Below the pieces are notes generated by a model. That model was given only the letters and a program-made list of their open reading frames with translations. It had not been told where the DNA came from and ran no database searches. This document shows, one piece after another, positions 46,189-55,698 of a DNA stretch of 64,000 nucleotides. Both the position numbers and the translations under genes were made by a program. This DNA comes from Clostridia bacterium (GTDB lineage: Bacteria > Bacillota > Clostridia > RUG12999), in NCBI GenBank assembly GCA_022801925.1, contig JAAWTG010000004.1, forward strand, positions 55,903 to 119,902, written 5' to 3'. Each line of letters begins with the position of its first letter. Positions within the stretch are counted from its first letter, which is position 1.

Positions 46189-47568
46189 ATGCAGAAAAAA
46201 TGGATTGCAGGAATTTTAAGTGCAGGACTGCTGCTGCAAGCAGCGGGCGCTGCTACGTTTACAGATGTCGGTGAGGAATATGCATGGGCAAAAGACGCTA
46301 TTTCGATGCTGGCAGACAGGGAAATTATTTTAGGAATGGGCGAAGGCATTTATGCGCCGGAGGAAAATGTGACGCGGGAACAGCTTGCTGCGCTGACTGT
46401 CCGTGCGCTGGATATCACTGGAGAAACGCCGGAAACGGCAACCTTCACTGATGTGACAAAGGAGAATTGGTCGTTTGAAGCAGTGGAACTGGCAAAAACA
46501 TTTTTCGGCGCGGCGGAAGGCGCGTTTGAACCGGAAAAAGCAGCAGACCGTCTGACAGTGGCAACTGTATTGGTGAAAGCACTGGATAGCCTGTTTCCGG
46601 AATTGGCATATCAGGATATAGCGGTTGTTTTTACAGATATTGACACGCTTTCAGAAGCCCAAAAAGAAGCGGTTCGCAAAGCGGCAGTTGCAGGTATCAT
46701 CAATGGTTATCCGGACGGCACCTTCGGACCGGAAAAAGAGGTGACGCGTGCAGAAGTTGCAGTGATGATTGACCGCGTTTTGAAAGTGGTGGAAACAGCG
46801 CAGCCGGCACCTACAGCAACACCGGACGCTGTGACAACACCTACGCCGACGGCGGACACTACGCCGACGGCGGACACTACGGCAACGCCGACACCTACAG
46901 CAACGCCGATGCCTACAGCAACAACAACGCCGGAAACCAAATCACGCGGTGATTTTCTGGTGGTAAAAAGCGTGGCCAATGTGTCGGATAAAGACGAAGA
47001 AAGCGCAATGAAAGTGACCGGATATCTGGATGGAGAAGAAATTTCTATTACAGTGAAACACGGCGAAGTGGAAAACATCTCCGGCATTGAAAAAGACGGA
47101 ACCAATATTCGTGTGGGAGACGTCATTGCTTATGTGAAAGACATCAAAGGCGAAGTGCGTGACTGTAAAATTATTTTTAAAGCCGGCGCAGCAGTGACGA
47201 GCCGGAAAATCGGCAATCCCTATGCAGATGAGAACATGGCAGTAGACAAGCGGTTCAGCTATTTCAATACTGCATATGGACTGGTGAGACGTGTACAAAA
47301 TACCTCTTTGGAATTGGTATATGACGATACGGTAGAGCTGGGAACCGCCGGAAAATCCGGCAGCTATGGTGTCGGAAAAGACGCAAATATCTATCTCTAT
47401 AATGTCACAGGCAGAGAGCCGGAAGTGAAACTTTCCGATATGAGTGATATTTCTGCTGACAAAACAGTAGGCGAAGTACCGCAGAGCGATGAAGGAAACT
47501 ATGTTTTCGTGCGGGAAAAAGACGGCATTGTGACAGATGTTTTGATTTTGAACGGCGATTTTTCCTAA
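46189..47568 (+). CDS. SLH-domain surface protein
   Basis: A 459-residue exported protein. The signal peptide ends near AGAATF, and three S-layer homology repeats (residues ~22-200) show F-x-D-V/I and G-Y-P-D-G-T-F-G-P-E-K-E-V-T-R-A-E. A Thr/Pro linker (~205-245) leads to a beta-rich C-terminal domain of unknown function. SLH domains bind pyruvylated wall polymers, so the protein sits on the cell surface. AAGGAGGAAGG precedes the ATG. It is 14 nt after tyrS. Confidence 0.88.
   Translation: MQKKWIAGILSAGLLLQAAGAATFTDVGEEYAWAKDAISMLADREIILGMGEGIYAPEENVTREQLAALTVRALDITGETPETATFTDVTKENWSFEAVELAKTFFGAAEGAFEPEKAADRLTVATVLVKALDSLFPELAYQDIAVVFTDIDTLSEAQKEAVRKAAVAGIINGYPDGTFGPEKEVTRAEVAVMIDRVLKVVETAQPAPTATPDAVTTPTPTADTTPTADTTATPTPTATPMPTATTTPETKSRGDFLVVKSVANVSDKDEESAMKVTGYLDGEEISITVKHGEVENISGIEKDGTNIRVGDVIAYVKDIKGEVRDCKIIFKAGAAVTSRKIGNPYADENMAVDKRFSYFNTAYGLVRRVQNTSLELVYDDTVELGTAGKSGSYGVGKDANIYLYNVTGREPEVKLSDMSDISADKTVGEVPQSDEGNYVFVREKDGIVTDVLILNGDFS
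46843..46878 (+). repeat. exact 18-bp tandem repeat in the Thr/Pro linker
   Basis: ACGCCGACGGCGGACACT occurs twice head to tail and encodes TPTADT. Related codons continue on both sides, so the linker may vary in length by slippage. Confidence 0.7.
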
Positions 47569-47594
47569 ACGTTTAGCAGAAAGAGGAAACGTAT

Positions 47595-47696
47595 ATGAAA
47601 GATAGGACAAAAAGAATTGTCTCATGGATAGTGGCAGGCGCGCTTTGCGTTGGTGTTTTGCTATCCTGTATATCAACCTTTTTGCTGAGAGGGTAG
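47595..47696 (+). CDS. 33-residue single-span membrane protein
   Basis: A short frame with a basic N-terminus (MKDRTKRI) and one hydrophobic segment (VSWIVAGALCVGVLLSCIS). AGAGGAAA lies 6 nt upstream of the ATG, and a terminator follows. The form resembles Prli42-like stressosome-anchor peptides of Firmicutes, but at this length the match is only suggestive. Confidence 0.5.
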   Translation: MKDRTKRIVSWIVAGALCVGVLLSCISTFLLRG

Positions 47697-47728
47697 CATT
47701 TCTACATAGTATTATCTTTTTCTAAATG

Positions 47729-47768
47729 AGAGCTGAAAACAGCGAAAAACTGTTTTCGGCTCTTTTTT
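47729..47768 (+). terminator. terminator after the SLH gene and the small membrane peptide
   Basis: Fourteen-base arms (47729-47742 and 47750-47763, one G-U) with a CGAAAAA loop and seven T. Confidence 0.88.
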
Positions 47769-47929
47769 TGTAGATAGTAGAAATGCTGGAGACTCTGCCG
47801 GTGTGTGTTTCATATATCAATGCGGGATTGTTTTATAGAAACGTCATAAATAGTGTGTAAAAAAACGAGTGAGAGGGGCTATCTGTCTACCTGAGACAAA
47901 GCGCAATATACAGCAGACGCGTTCATAAA

Positions 47930-47958
47930 TTGTTAAAGAATTTTCACAGAGTTATCAT
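47930..47958 (+). promoter_or_regulatory. sigma-A promoter for the efflux operon
   Basis: TTGTTA (47930-47935), a 17-bp gap and TATCAT (47953-47958), leaving a 130-nt leader before the adaptor start. The rest of the 47769-48093 gap shows nothing else I can support. Confidence 0.55.
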
Positions 47959-48093
47959 AAAATGACCATTTTGTTATCAACTGGCAAAAGTATAGTTTAT
48001 AACAGAAAAAGAAACGGTTGCCAAAGCAGCGTCGGCATGACGCATTTCATCTGCCGGAGGTTTAACTGTTTTGTGTGGAAAGGAGTTCATAGG

Positions 48094-49986
48094 ATGCGTA
48101 GTGTATTGGCGTGGATAAAAAAGATGTTTTCGGAAAAGGGAGGCAAATTCACCTCAAATAAAAATTGGAAAAAAATAGTCAAAATCAGCATTTGCCTGAT
48201 ATGTGTTTTGGCGCTTGGAACAGGTGGTTTTTTCGTATATCAAGCAAAATTTGGCGCAAAGGTATCGGCAAATGAACAGGTGGCACGCGTGACGCGAGGC
48301 GATGTTTCCAAAGTGATTGAAGGCAGCGGAACGATTGAGGCCATTGACCAATATGACGTGACATCGTTGGTAAAAGGGGAAATTTTGACTTGCACATTTG
48401 AAGAAGGGGATATGGTGCAGCAGGGAGATTTGCTCTATGCACTTGATTCTTCCGAGTTGGACAACAATATTCAAAAGGGATTGGCGTCTGTGGAAAAGGC
48501 GCAGCTCAGCGGTCAGCAGACGAATAGAACCATTCAAAATCAAACTGTATATGCAGATACCTCCGGTGTGTTGACGCAAATTTATGTGAAAAACGGCGAC
48601 CAAGTGCAAAATGGCGCAAAATTAGCGGACATTGTCAATACAGATGTGATGGTGCTGCAAATTCCTTTTCATGCGAAAGATGCAGGCAATCTCTATGCGG
48701 GGCAAAGCGCACAAGTGAGTTTGGAAAGTTCCTTTACCACCCTTAGCGGAACAGTGAAATCAGTGTCAACTGGCGCAATGAGCAACAGCGAGGGCGTATC
48801 GGTCGTGACAGTAGAAATTGAGGTTGGCAATCCTGGTGGTATTCAAAAAGGAGACAGGGCGACTGCAATGGTGGGAAATATTGCCTGCAATACGGCAGGA
48901 ACCTTTACCTATAGCGCAGAAGAGACGATTATATCCAAAGCATCGGGCGAAGTGAGCGGACTTGATTATATGACGGGAGATTACATAAAAGGCGGCGCTT
49001 ATTTTTTAAGTCTGAAAGACGATACGCTGAGCACCACCATTCGCCAGAACGAATTATCCGTACAAGACGCACAATTGGCATTGGAAAGTTTGTATGACCA
49101 GAAAGAGGACTATAACATTAAAGCGCCGATTTCCGGCAAAGTGATACAGAAAACTTCCAAAGCGGGCGATAAATTGGATAACGGCAATAACAGCACGGTT
49201 ATGGCAATTATCGCGGATTTATCCACGCTGGTATTTGAAATCAGTGTGGACGAACTGGATATCACCAGCATTTCCGTCGGACAGTCTGTTCAAATTACGG
49301 CGGACGCGATAGAAGGAACTACCTTTACAGGCTATGTGGATAATATCAGTATTGTCGGAACCTCCAGCAACGGCGTTACATCCTACCCTGTGAAAGTTGT
49401 GGTAAACGACGGTGAAAACAGCGGATTGATTCCGGGCATGAATGTGTCGGCGCAAATTGTCATAGAATCACGTGAAAATGTGCTGCGCGTTCCGGTATCC
49501 GCCGTGCAGCGCGGTAATACGGTTTATGTGAAAGACGACGGCGCGGCAGAACAAAAAGAGAAAAGCAGTATCCCCAAATCGCAAGGCGCGACGCAGGGGG
49601 AACGTCCGCAAAACGGCACGCCGGCAGAGGACGGAAGAAAAGCGGAGGGAGCAACAGAAACCGAAAAAGCAGATAAAAAAACAGATACAACAGAAACAAA
49701 GCAAGAAAATAAAACAGAAAAATCAAATGTACCGGACGGATTTCATGCTGTGAAGGTAGAGGTGGGACTCAGCAGTGAAGATTTTGTGGAAATTACTAGC
49801 GGACTGCAAGAAGGCGATACGGTGCTGATTCAAAATAAAAGCGGCAGTATCACCACCAATCAGGGTATGGGACAAGGCGGTATGATGGGCGGCATGGGCG
49901 GAGGAATGCCTGGTGGCGCACCGAGTGGAGAAATGCCGGGTGGTGGAGGTATGCCTAGCGGCGGTATGCCCGGAGGAGGAAGATAA
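48094..49986 (+). CDS. HlyD/MacA-like efflux adaptor (membrane fusion protein)
   Basis: A 630-residue adaptor. One membrane helix near residues 30-50 (ISICLICVLALGTGGFFVY) is followed by the lipoyl/barrel-sandwich halves (GEILTCTFEEGDMVQQGDLLYALD; IKAPISGKVIQKTSKAGDKL) and beta-barrel domains. A Glu/Lys/Thr-rich insert (~490-545) leads to a Gly/Met-rich tail (GMGGGMPGGAPSG). In Gram-positives such adaptors pair with MacB-type ABC transporters to export peptides or drugs. The ATG at 48094 follows AAAGGAG; the frame is open further upstream without a site. The next gene overlaps its stop by one base. Confidence 0.88.
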   Translation: MRSVLAWIKKMFSEKGGKFTSNKNWKKIVKISICLICVLALGTGGFFVYQAKFGAKVSANEQVARVTRGDVSKVIEGSGTIEAIDQYDVTSLVKGEILTCTFEEGDMVQQGDLLYALDSSELDNNIQKGLASVEKAQLSGQQTNRTIQNQTVYADTSGVLTQIYVKNGDQVQNGAKLADIVNTDVMVLQIPFHAKDAGNLYAGQSAQVSLESSFTTLSGTVKSVSTGAMSNSEGVSVVTVEIEVGNPGGIQKGDRATAMVGNIACNTAGTFTYSAEETIISKASGEVSGLDYMTGDYIKGGAYFLSLKDDTLSTTIRQNELSVQDAQLALESLYDQKEDYNIKAPISGKVIQKTSKAGDKLDNGNNSTVMAIIADLSTLVFEISVDELDITSISVGQSVQITADAIEGTTFTGYVDNISIVGTSSNGVTSYPVKVVVNDGENSGLIPGMNVSAQIVIESRENVLRVPVSAVQRGNTVYVKDDGAAEQKEKSSIPKSQGATQGERPQNGTPAEDGRKAEGATETEKADKKTDTTETKQENKTEKSNVPDGFHAVKVEVGLSSEDFVEITSGLQEGDTVLIQNKSGSITTNQGMGQGGMMGGMGGGMPGGAPSGEMPGGGGMPSGGMPGGGR

Positions 49987-50714
49987 TGGCTGAACAAAAA
50001 CAGGCGGCTCCCATGGGTGAGCGTATCATTGAACTAACTGATATTTATAAAATCTATTCTGACGGCGACAGCGAAGTGCGAGCGCTGGACGGTGTTTCTC
50101 TTGCAGTAAACCGCGGCGAATTTGTGGCAATTGTCGGCGCTTCCGGTTCCGGAAAATCAACCTGTATGAACATTATCGGGTGTCTGGATATTCCGACAAA
50201 AGGAACCTATATGCTGCATGGAACGGACGTCAGCACCATGGGCGATTACGAATTGGCACGAGTGCGGAACAAGGAATTAGGGTTCGTGTTTCAGCAATAT
50301 AATCTCATTCCCAAATTGAATCTGTTAGAAAATGTGGAGCTGCCGCTGGTATACCGCGGTCTCGCGCCGGAGGAACGAAAACGGCGGGCAATGGAAGCGC
50401 TGGAACGTGTCGGACTGGCACAGCGGTATCAAAAATTTCCGTCTCAGCTTTCCGGCGGACAGCAGCAGCGCGTATCCATTGCGCGCGCCCTTGCCGGAAC
50501 GCCGCCGGTTATATTGGCGGACGAACCAACCGGCGCGCTGGATTCCAAAACGGGAAAAGATGTGTTGGAATTTTTGAAAACACTGCACAAAGACGGTACA
50601 ACCATTGTTTTGATTACCCATGACAATTCCATTGCAGAGCAAATTCCGCGTGTGGTACGTTTGCAAGACGGAAAAATTCTGTCTGATGTGGTGAAGGAGG
50701 CGGCAGTAGAATGA
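49986..50714 (+). CDS. MacB-type ABC transporter ATP-binding protein
   Basis: A 242-residue ATPase of the LolD/MacB class. Walker A is GASGSGKST, the Q-loop FVFQQYNLIP, the signature LSGGQQQR, Walker B VILADEPTGALD and the H-loop ITHD. The TAATG junction with the adaptor and the ATGA junction with the permease show translational coupling of all three subunits. Confidence 0.94.
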   Translation: MAEQKQAAPMGERIIELTDIYKIYSDGDSEVRALDGVSLAVNRGEFVAIVGASGSGKSTCMNIIGCLDIPTKGTYMLHGTDVSTMGDYELARVRNKELGFVFQQYNLIPKLNLLENVELPLVYRGLAPEERKRRAMEALERVGLAQRYQKFPSQLSGGQQQRVSIARALAGTPPVILADEPTGALDSKTGKDVLEFLKTLHKDGTTIVLITHDNSIAEQIPRVVRLQDGKILSDVVKEAAVE

Positions 50715-51883
50715 AGATATTGCAAGCGTTTATTTTGGCGCTGAAAAGCCTGTCTACCAGCAAGCTGCGCTCCTTTTTAACAATGCTCGGTATCATCATC
50801 GGCGTAGCGGCGGTGATTGTGCTGGTCAGTCTGGTCAACGGAATGAGTCAGGATATGGTATCGACTTTTGAGCGTATGGGCACCAATTTAATCAGTGTAT
50901 CCATCCGCGGGCGAGGTGGGAACAGACGAGTTTCGGTAGAAGATATGCAGCAGTTGGTGGAGGACAATCCGGACTATATCGGTGCAATGTCACCCAATGT
51001 TTCTATTAGCGGAACGGTGAAATATGAAAGTGAAAATCTTTCGACAACTTGCGTAGGGGTGAATGAATATTACGGAGATATCAACAATCACGACGTTCAG
51101 GTCGGACGTTCCATTGCCTATATGGATGTGGAATCGCGCCAGCGCAACTGCGTGCTGGGTACCTATCAGGTGAATGAACTGTTTGACGGGCAAAATCCCA
51201 TTGGAGAAACGGTGAAAATCAATGGGTATAGTTTTCAGGTGGTTGGCGTGCTGGAAGAAAAGCAAAATGGGGAGGAGGGCGGTTCTGATGACACCGTGCT
51301 TATTCCGTATACTGTGGCGCAAAAATTAGGCGGTGGTTTCACGATTAGCAGCTACAATTTCAGCGCGGCAAGTAAGGACACGGTAGACCGGGCAGTGGCA
51401 GTGATAGAGAATTATTTGCTGAAAGTATATTCCAATTCCAATGCCTATAATGTCTATAACCAAGCGGAAGCGGTGGAACAGGTGAATGAACTCATGGGAA
51501 CCATGACGCTGGTGTTGGTCGGCGTAGCGGGAATTTCGCTGTTGGTTGGTGGCATCGGTATCATGAACATCATGCTGGTATCCGTGACGGAACGCACAAG
51601 GGAAATCGGGATTCGTAAATCGTTGGGCGCAACACCGTTTGACATTAAAAGCCAGTTTGTGGTGGAAGCGATTACAACCAGCGGCATTGGCGGTGTTATC
51701 GGCATTCTGTTTGGTATTTTTGCCGCGTGGGCAACGACCTTTGCCGGAATGACGGTTTCCATTTCGGCGCATGCGGTGGTGATTGCGTTTTCAGTATCTG
51801 TGGTGATTGGCGTCACCTTTGGCTATTTTCCGGCAAAAAAAGCCTCGAAACTCAACCCCATTGAAGCGCTGCGCTATGACTAG
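50711..51883 (+). CDS. MacB/FtsX-type ABC transporter permease
   Basis: A 390-residue permease: helix 1 near residues 20-45 (FLTMLGIIIGVAAVIVLVSL), a large extracytoplasmic MacB_PCD domain (~50-260), and three C-terminal helices of the FtsX domain (GIGIMNIMLVSVTERTREIGIRKSLGA). With the adaptor and ATPase it forms a mechanotransmission-type exporter that pushes extracytoplasmic substrates outward. It ends 24 nt before a second SLH gene. Confidence 0.94.
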   Translation: MKILQAFILALKSLSTSKLRSFLTMLGIIIGVAAVIVLVSLVNGMSQDMVSTFERMGTNLISVSIRGRGGNRRVSVEDMQQLVEDNPDYIGAMSPNVSISGTVKYESENLSTTCVGVNEYYGDINNHDVQVGRSIAYMDVESRQRNCVLGTYQVNELFDGQNPIGETVKINGYSFQVVGVLEEKQNGEEGGSDDTVLIPYTVAQKLGGGFTISSYNFSAASKDTVDRAVAVIENYLLKVYSNSNAYNVYNQAEAVEQVNELMGTMTLVLVGVAGISLLVGGIGIMNIMLVSVTERTREIGIRKSLGATPFDIKSQFVVEAITTSGIGGVIGILFGIFAAWATTFAGMTVSISAHAVVIAFSVSVVIGVTFGYFPAKKASKLNPIEALRYD

Positions 51884-51907
51884 AAAAACGGAGGGAGTTT
51901 TTGAACT

Positions 51908-54400
51908 ATGTGGAAAAAGAATATTGCATTTTGGACAGCAATTGTGCTGTTTTTAATAAGCATTCCTGCTGCCGCGCAATCGGAGGAGAACGTGGTACAG
52001 GTTGTGAGCCGCCTGAACATCATGACAGGATATCCGGACGGTAGTTTTGGTTTGGACAACTATGTCAGCAGGGCGGAATTTACGAAAATTGCCATTGCGG
52101 CGTCCTCCTATCGAAACGCGGTGGCGACAAATTTACGGACTTCGCCGTTCTATGATGTGCTGCATGACCATTGGGCGGCGCCATATATCCAGCTAGCATC
52201 TGCCAATCAGCTTGTGACGGGCTATGTGGACTCAACGTTTCGCCCTGAAAGCTTTGTGACCTATGAGGAAGCGGTGACGGTCCTGCTGAAAGTGCTGGGA
52301 TATGCGACAGAAGACTTTGGTGCGTCTTGGCCTTATGGACAGGTCGGACTGGCAAATTCATTGGGATTGACGGAGGGCGTGCAGAAATATACCGGCGATT
52401 ATCTGACGCGCAGAGATGTTGCGTACATGATTTATAATTTGATGGACACAAAATCAAAAAACAGTAATGACAAATATATTAAGACATTTGATGCGGAACT
52501 TCTGGAAGATGTTATTTTGATTGCAACGATACAAGAGGACGCGTCCGTTGGAGCTGGAAAGGTTGTAACGTCAGCCGGAACCTATAAAATCGGTAGTAGC
52601 TTTTCCTATGAAAATATTGGCAAGAGGGGAAGTTTAGCTGTCAGAAATCAAGAAGAAGTGCTGTATTTTGCCCCTGATACGCAGGACATACAAAGTTATA
52701 CTGTTACCAATGTAATGGGCAGTGATTTGTTAGTAGATGGAAAATCGCTGGATATGGACGAAAATATCACGGTATATTATAAATCAGATAAAACGACTTA
52801 CGGAAATTTATCGAATGTTGCGGACGAAGGCATGACGCTGCGGATATATCGCAACGAAAATGGTGCGATTGACTACGGCATGTTGTTAGGTAATACCAAT
52901 GCGGCGGTAGATTTAAGCGATTTGGCGCAATATACGGTTTATTCCGTGCTGGACGGAGCGGTTATTGTTTACGACAGCGGACAGATGAAACAGGTGGATA
53001 TTTTAGATTCCGTGACAGCGTATAAAGAGGAACAGAAAACGACTTTCGGCGCGCTGCGCAGTACGCTGGAAATGGGTGACAAACTTTATATCAAGCGGGA
53101 TACGAACGGCAAAATCAAATATATCAATGTGGAAGAAGGCGATTTGACAGGACCTGTCACGGTGAAATCCGCAAATTGGTATGAGACGTTGGGTATTGAT
53201 GTTTCCTCTGCCGGTTTCACGCGCGATGGTGTGAAAGTGGAAGCGAAGGACATTCAGCTATATGATATTGTATATTATGTGAAAGAGTTGAATATGGCGC
53301 TGGCATATAGCAAAAAGGTGACGGGTGTTTATGAAAAAGCAGCGCCCAATCGTGATATGCCAAGCACAGTCACTGTTTCAGGGACAGAATATAGTCTTGA
53401 GAGCGTGACGGCGTTTGACAAACTTTCCTCCAACGGTTCCTATGCATACGGCGATACGGTGACGCTGCTGCTGGGGAAAAACGGACAAATTGCGGACGTG
53501 ATGTCACCAGCTGATACCAGCCAGACCTTATATGGTTACGTACTGGCGACAGGCAATAAAGAGTTTGCCGGAGCGGACGGCAGCAAATATACATCTAATT
53601 ATGTTCAGGTAGCAATGGCAGATGGAACCAGCTATGAATATAAAACGAAAAGCACCTACAGCGCCTATCTCAATGCGACAGTGAGTATCCGGTTTCAAGA
53701 TGGAACAGCAACGCTGTCCTCTGTAAAATCGGACGGCAATATCAACGGAACAGTAGACGCATCTGCGCGGACAATCGGCAGTCATGCTGTATCCGGCGAT
53801 GTACAGATCATTGATGTAAGTACGGTAGATAAATATACACAGGCGTGCTATACACCGGTCTTTTTGCAGCGGCTGGACGGCGTGAAAATTTCTGCAAGCG
53901 ATATATTATATTATCAAAAGAACCAGAAAAACGAAATCAGCGCATTGATTTTAAATGATGTGACGGGCGACACCTACCAATACGGCGTGGTGACGTCGGC
54001 CAGCAACCGTTCCGGTAATATGAGCGTGAGCGGCAGTTATACCTATGATATCGGCGGAGTCAGTCAATCCATTAGTACCAACAATAGCACATTTAACGTG
54101 GTGAGCGGACAGCCGGCAAGTTTCTTTATCAGCGGAGGCAAGGTGGAAAGTATTCAGCCGCTCCGGCAACTTGACGGGACAGTGCAAAAGGTGACGGACA
54201 CGGCGGTTACAACCGTTAAAGGCGATATATACCAATTGGCAAGCAATGTCACTGTCTATCAAAAGACAGCGGGATATCAATATTTGAAGATACCGCTGGA
54301 CGATATTCTGGACAATGACCAATACAGAGTCAGCGCCTATTATGATAAAAGCCAGCAGGGTGGCGGGCGTATCCGCATATTGGTTGCAGAGAAAAAATAA
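51908..54400 (+). CDS. large SLH-domain surface protein
   Basis: An 830-residue exported protein. The signal peptide ends at AAAQS, and SLH repeats lie in residues ~25-180 (MTGYPDGSFGLDNYVSRAEF, LVTGYVDSTFRPESFVTYEEA). A long series of beta-rich segments follows (SYTVTNVMGSDLLVDG, VTVSGTEYSLESV, YGYVLATGNKEF), resembling repeated small beta domains. It is anchored to the wall by the SLH part. GGAGGG lies 11 nt before the ATG. It may share the efflux operon transcript. Confidence 0.85.
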   Translation: MWKKNIAFWTAIVLFLISIPAAAQSEENVVQVVSRLNIMTGYPDGSFGLDNYVSRAEFTKIAIAASSYRNAVATNLRTSPFYDVLHDHWAAPYIQLASANQLVTGYVDSTFRPESFVTYEEAVTVLLKVLGYATEDFGASWPYGQVGLANSLGLTEGVQKYTGDYLTRRDVAYMIYNLMDTKSKNSNDKYIKTFDAELLEDVILIATIQEDASVGAGKVVTSAGTYKIGSSFSYENIGKRGSLAVRNQEEVLYFAPDTQDIQSYTVTNVMGSDLLVDGKSLDMDENITVYYKSDKTTYGNLSNVADEGMTLRIYRNENGAIDYGMLLGNTNAAVDLSDLAQYTVYSVLDGAVIVYDSGQMKQVDILDSVTAYKEEQKTTFGALRSTLEMGDKLYIKRDTNGKIKYINVEEGDLTGPVTVKSANWYETLGIDVSSAGFTRDGVKVEAKDIQLYDIVYYVKELNMALAYSKKVTGVYEKAAPNRDMPSTVTVSGTEYSLESVTAFDKLSSNGSYAYGDTVTLLLGKNGQIADVMSPADTSQTLYGYVLATGNKEFAGADGSKYTSNYVQVAMADGTSYEYKTKSTYSAYLNATVSIRFQDGTATLSSVKSDGNINGTVDASARTIGSHAVSGDVQIIDVSTVDKYTQACYTPVFLQRLDGVKISASDILYYQKNQKNEISALILNDVTGDTYQYGVVTSASNRSGNMSVSGSYTYDIGGVSQSISTNNSTFNVVSGQPASFFISGGKVESIQPLRQLDGTVQKVTDTAVTTVKGDIYQLASNVTVYQKTAGYQYLKIPLDDILDNDQYRVSAYYDKSQQGGGRIRILVAEKK

Positions 54401-54401
54401 C

Positions 54402-54439
54402 AAGAAGTCCCCGGCGTTTTATCGCTGGGGACTTCTTTT
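54402..54439. terminator. bidirectional terminator
   Basis: Arms 54402-54416 and 54423-54437 pair over 15 bp, with one G-U pair, around a 6-nt loop, with TTTT on the plus side and an A-rich tract on the other. Convergent genes flank it. Confidence 0.88.
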
Positions 54440-54485
54440 AGCGAAACTATCAATTTATCTGTTTCAGAAAGGGGAAAACAAATAG

Positions 54486-55343
54486 CTACAGAACGCCCAA
54501 TTGCTGCGCTGCCGCCAGCCAATATTGTTCCGGAATATATTCTGGTCCGTCTCCATGCTGTGCTGGGGCCGCGAGTTTGCGCGCCAGACGCGCGCAAGAG
54601 GGAGCCACATCCTTGCCGGTTCTTAGAGAAGCGATAATGCATTCAGACCAGATATGCGCTTTTTCCAAAAGACCGCTTTGCGTAAAAGCAGAAAATAAAG
54701 GCGTTTGGTCATAAGGAAGGCAGTACAACTCCGGTTGCCAAACGCCGTCTTGCAGCTTTAAAATGGCGAAACGCGCCCCGGGTGTTTCGCTGATGGGCAG
54801 CCCAACGGAACCTGGATTGACAAGCTGCTTGCCCTGATGCCGAAATACAAATTGTTTATGAGAATGTCCGCAGAGCAGCAGTGCGGTAGCGCATTCTTCA
54901 AGCGCCGCGCGGCTGTTTTCGCGACCGGGCAGAAGTAGTTCACGCGTTGCCGCAGCGGAGCCGTGCACGATTGTGAGCGGCGGCGCACCGCGAAAAAACA
55001 GCACTGCATGGGTGGGGAGCTGCCGGTAAAACTGCAAATCATCTTTTGTTAAATTTTCATAAGTATAGAGCAAACTGCCGCGATTGGAGCCATAAGACCA
55101 GTCCTGCGCGCCGCTTTGTTCATAATCCAGCAGATAATCTTCGCGGTTGCCGCGCAGCAGAAAACAGGGAACATCTTTTGCCAAACGGCGAATAATGGCG
55201 GTGGTATGCTGTGGATAAGGACAATCCGTTACATAATCGCCCAGAAAAATAAATCCGTCCATCGCCTGAATCCGTTTATCTGCCAGACATGCCTCCAGCG
55301 CGGAAAAATTACTGTGAATATCACTGAAAACGGCAAGTTTCAT
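54486..55343 (-). CDS. metallophosphoesterase
   Basis: A 285-residue calcineurin-like phosphoesterase with FSDIHSNFSALEA, LGDYVTD, RGNRED, HGSA and CGHSHKQFV, so all metal ligands are present. It resembles the YfcE/serine-threonine phosphatase-like branch; the substrate is unknown. The C-terminal ~90 residues extend beyond the core domain. AGAGGAAAC is 4 nt before the ATG at 55343; the frame runs a further 30 codons without a site. Confidence 0.88.
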   Translation of the reverse strand: MKLAVFSDIHSNFSALEACLADKRIQAMDGFIFLGDYVTDCPYPQHTTAIIRRLAKDVPCFLLRGNREDYLLDYEQSGAQDWSYGSNRGSLLYTYENLTKDDLQFYRQLPTHAVLFFRGAPPLTIVHGSAAATRELLLPGRENSRAALEECATALLLCGHSHKQFVFRHQGKQLVNPGSVGLPISETPGARFAILKLQDGVWQPELYCLPYDQTPLFSAFTQSGLLEKAHIWSECIIASLRTGKDVAPSCARLARKLAAPAQHGDGPEYIPEQYWLAAAQQLGVL

Positions 55344-55382
55344 GTTGTTTCCTCTTTCTTTGGATGATTCAAATTTTGTTGC

Positions 55383-55638
55383 TACCATCACTTGACAAAG
55401 GTAAATGCGGTTTTTTCGGAGAAAATCCTGCAAATGATTGCGTTATCCTCATTCGCGGGCACTAGCCCTGCTCTTTCGCCTTCCTTATCATTTATACGAT
55501 TTTCGCCGAAAAAAAACTCCATAGGATCTGACCGAAAACAGAGGGGTAAAAATGAGAGGCTGGCAAGCCAAGGACGAAAACGCGGTCAGCAGCCATTTTT
55601 ATTTTGGTCAGACGTGTCTACTCTTGTCAAGTGATGGT
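55383..55638 (+). mobile_element. inverted-repeat element, copy 2
   Basis: ACCATCACTTGACAA at 55384-55398 is repeated inverted at 55624-55638. The first internal stem pairs 55411-55427 with 55498-55514 (16 of 17), in a sequence unrelated to copy 1. Two further pairs are 55527-55538 with 55602-55612 and 55548-55560 with 55590-55600. The 70-nt loop of the first stem matches copy 1 in TCCTC.TTCGCGGGCA, CTGCTCT and CTTCCT. The second half shares GGCTGGCAAG and AGGACGAA. No gene lies inside. Confidence 0.7.
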
Positions 55639-55698
55639 GTTGTATCAGTATAGGATTCAATTTTTTTAGGAGTGCTATAAGGAAATGCAAAAAAACGG

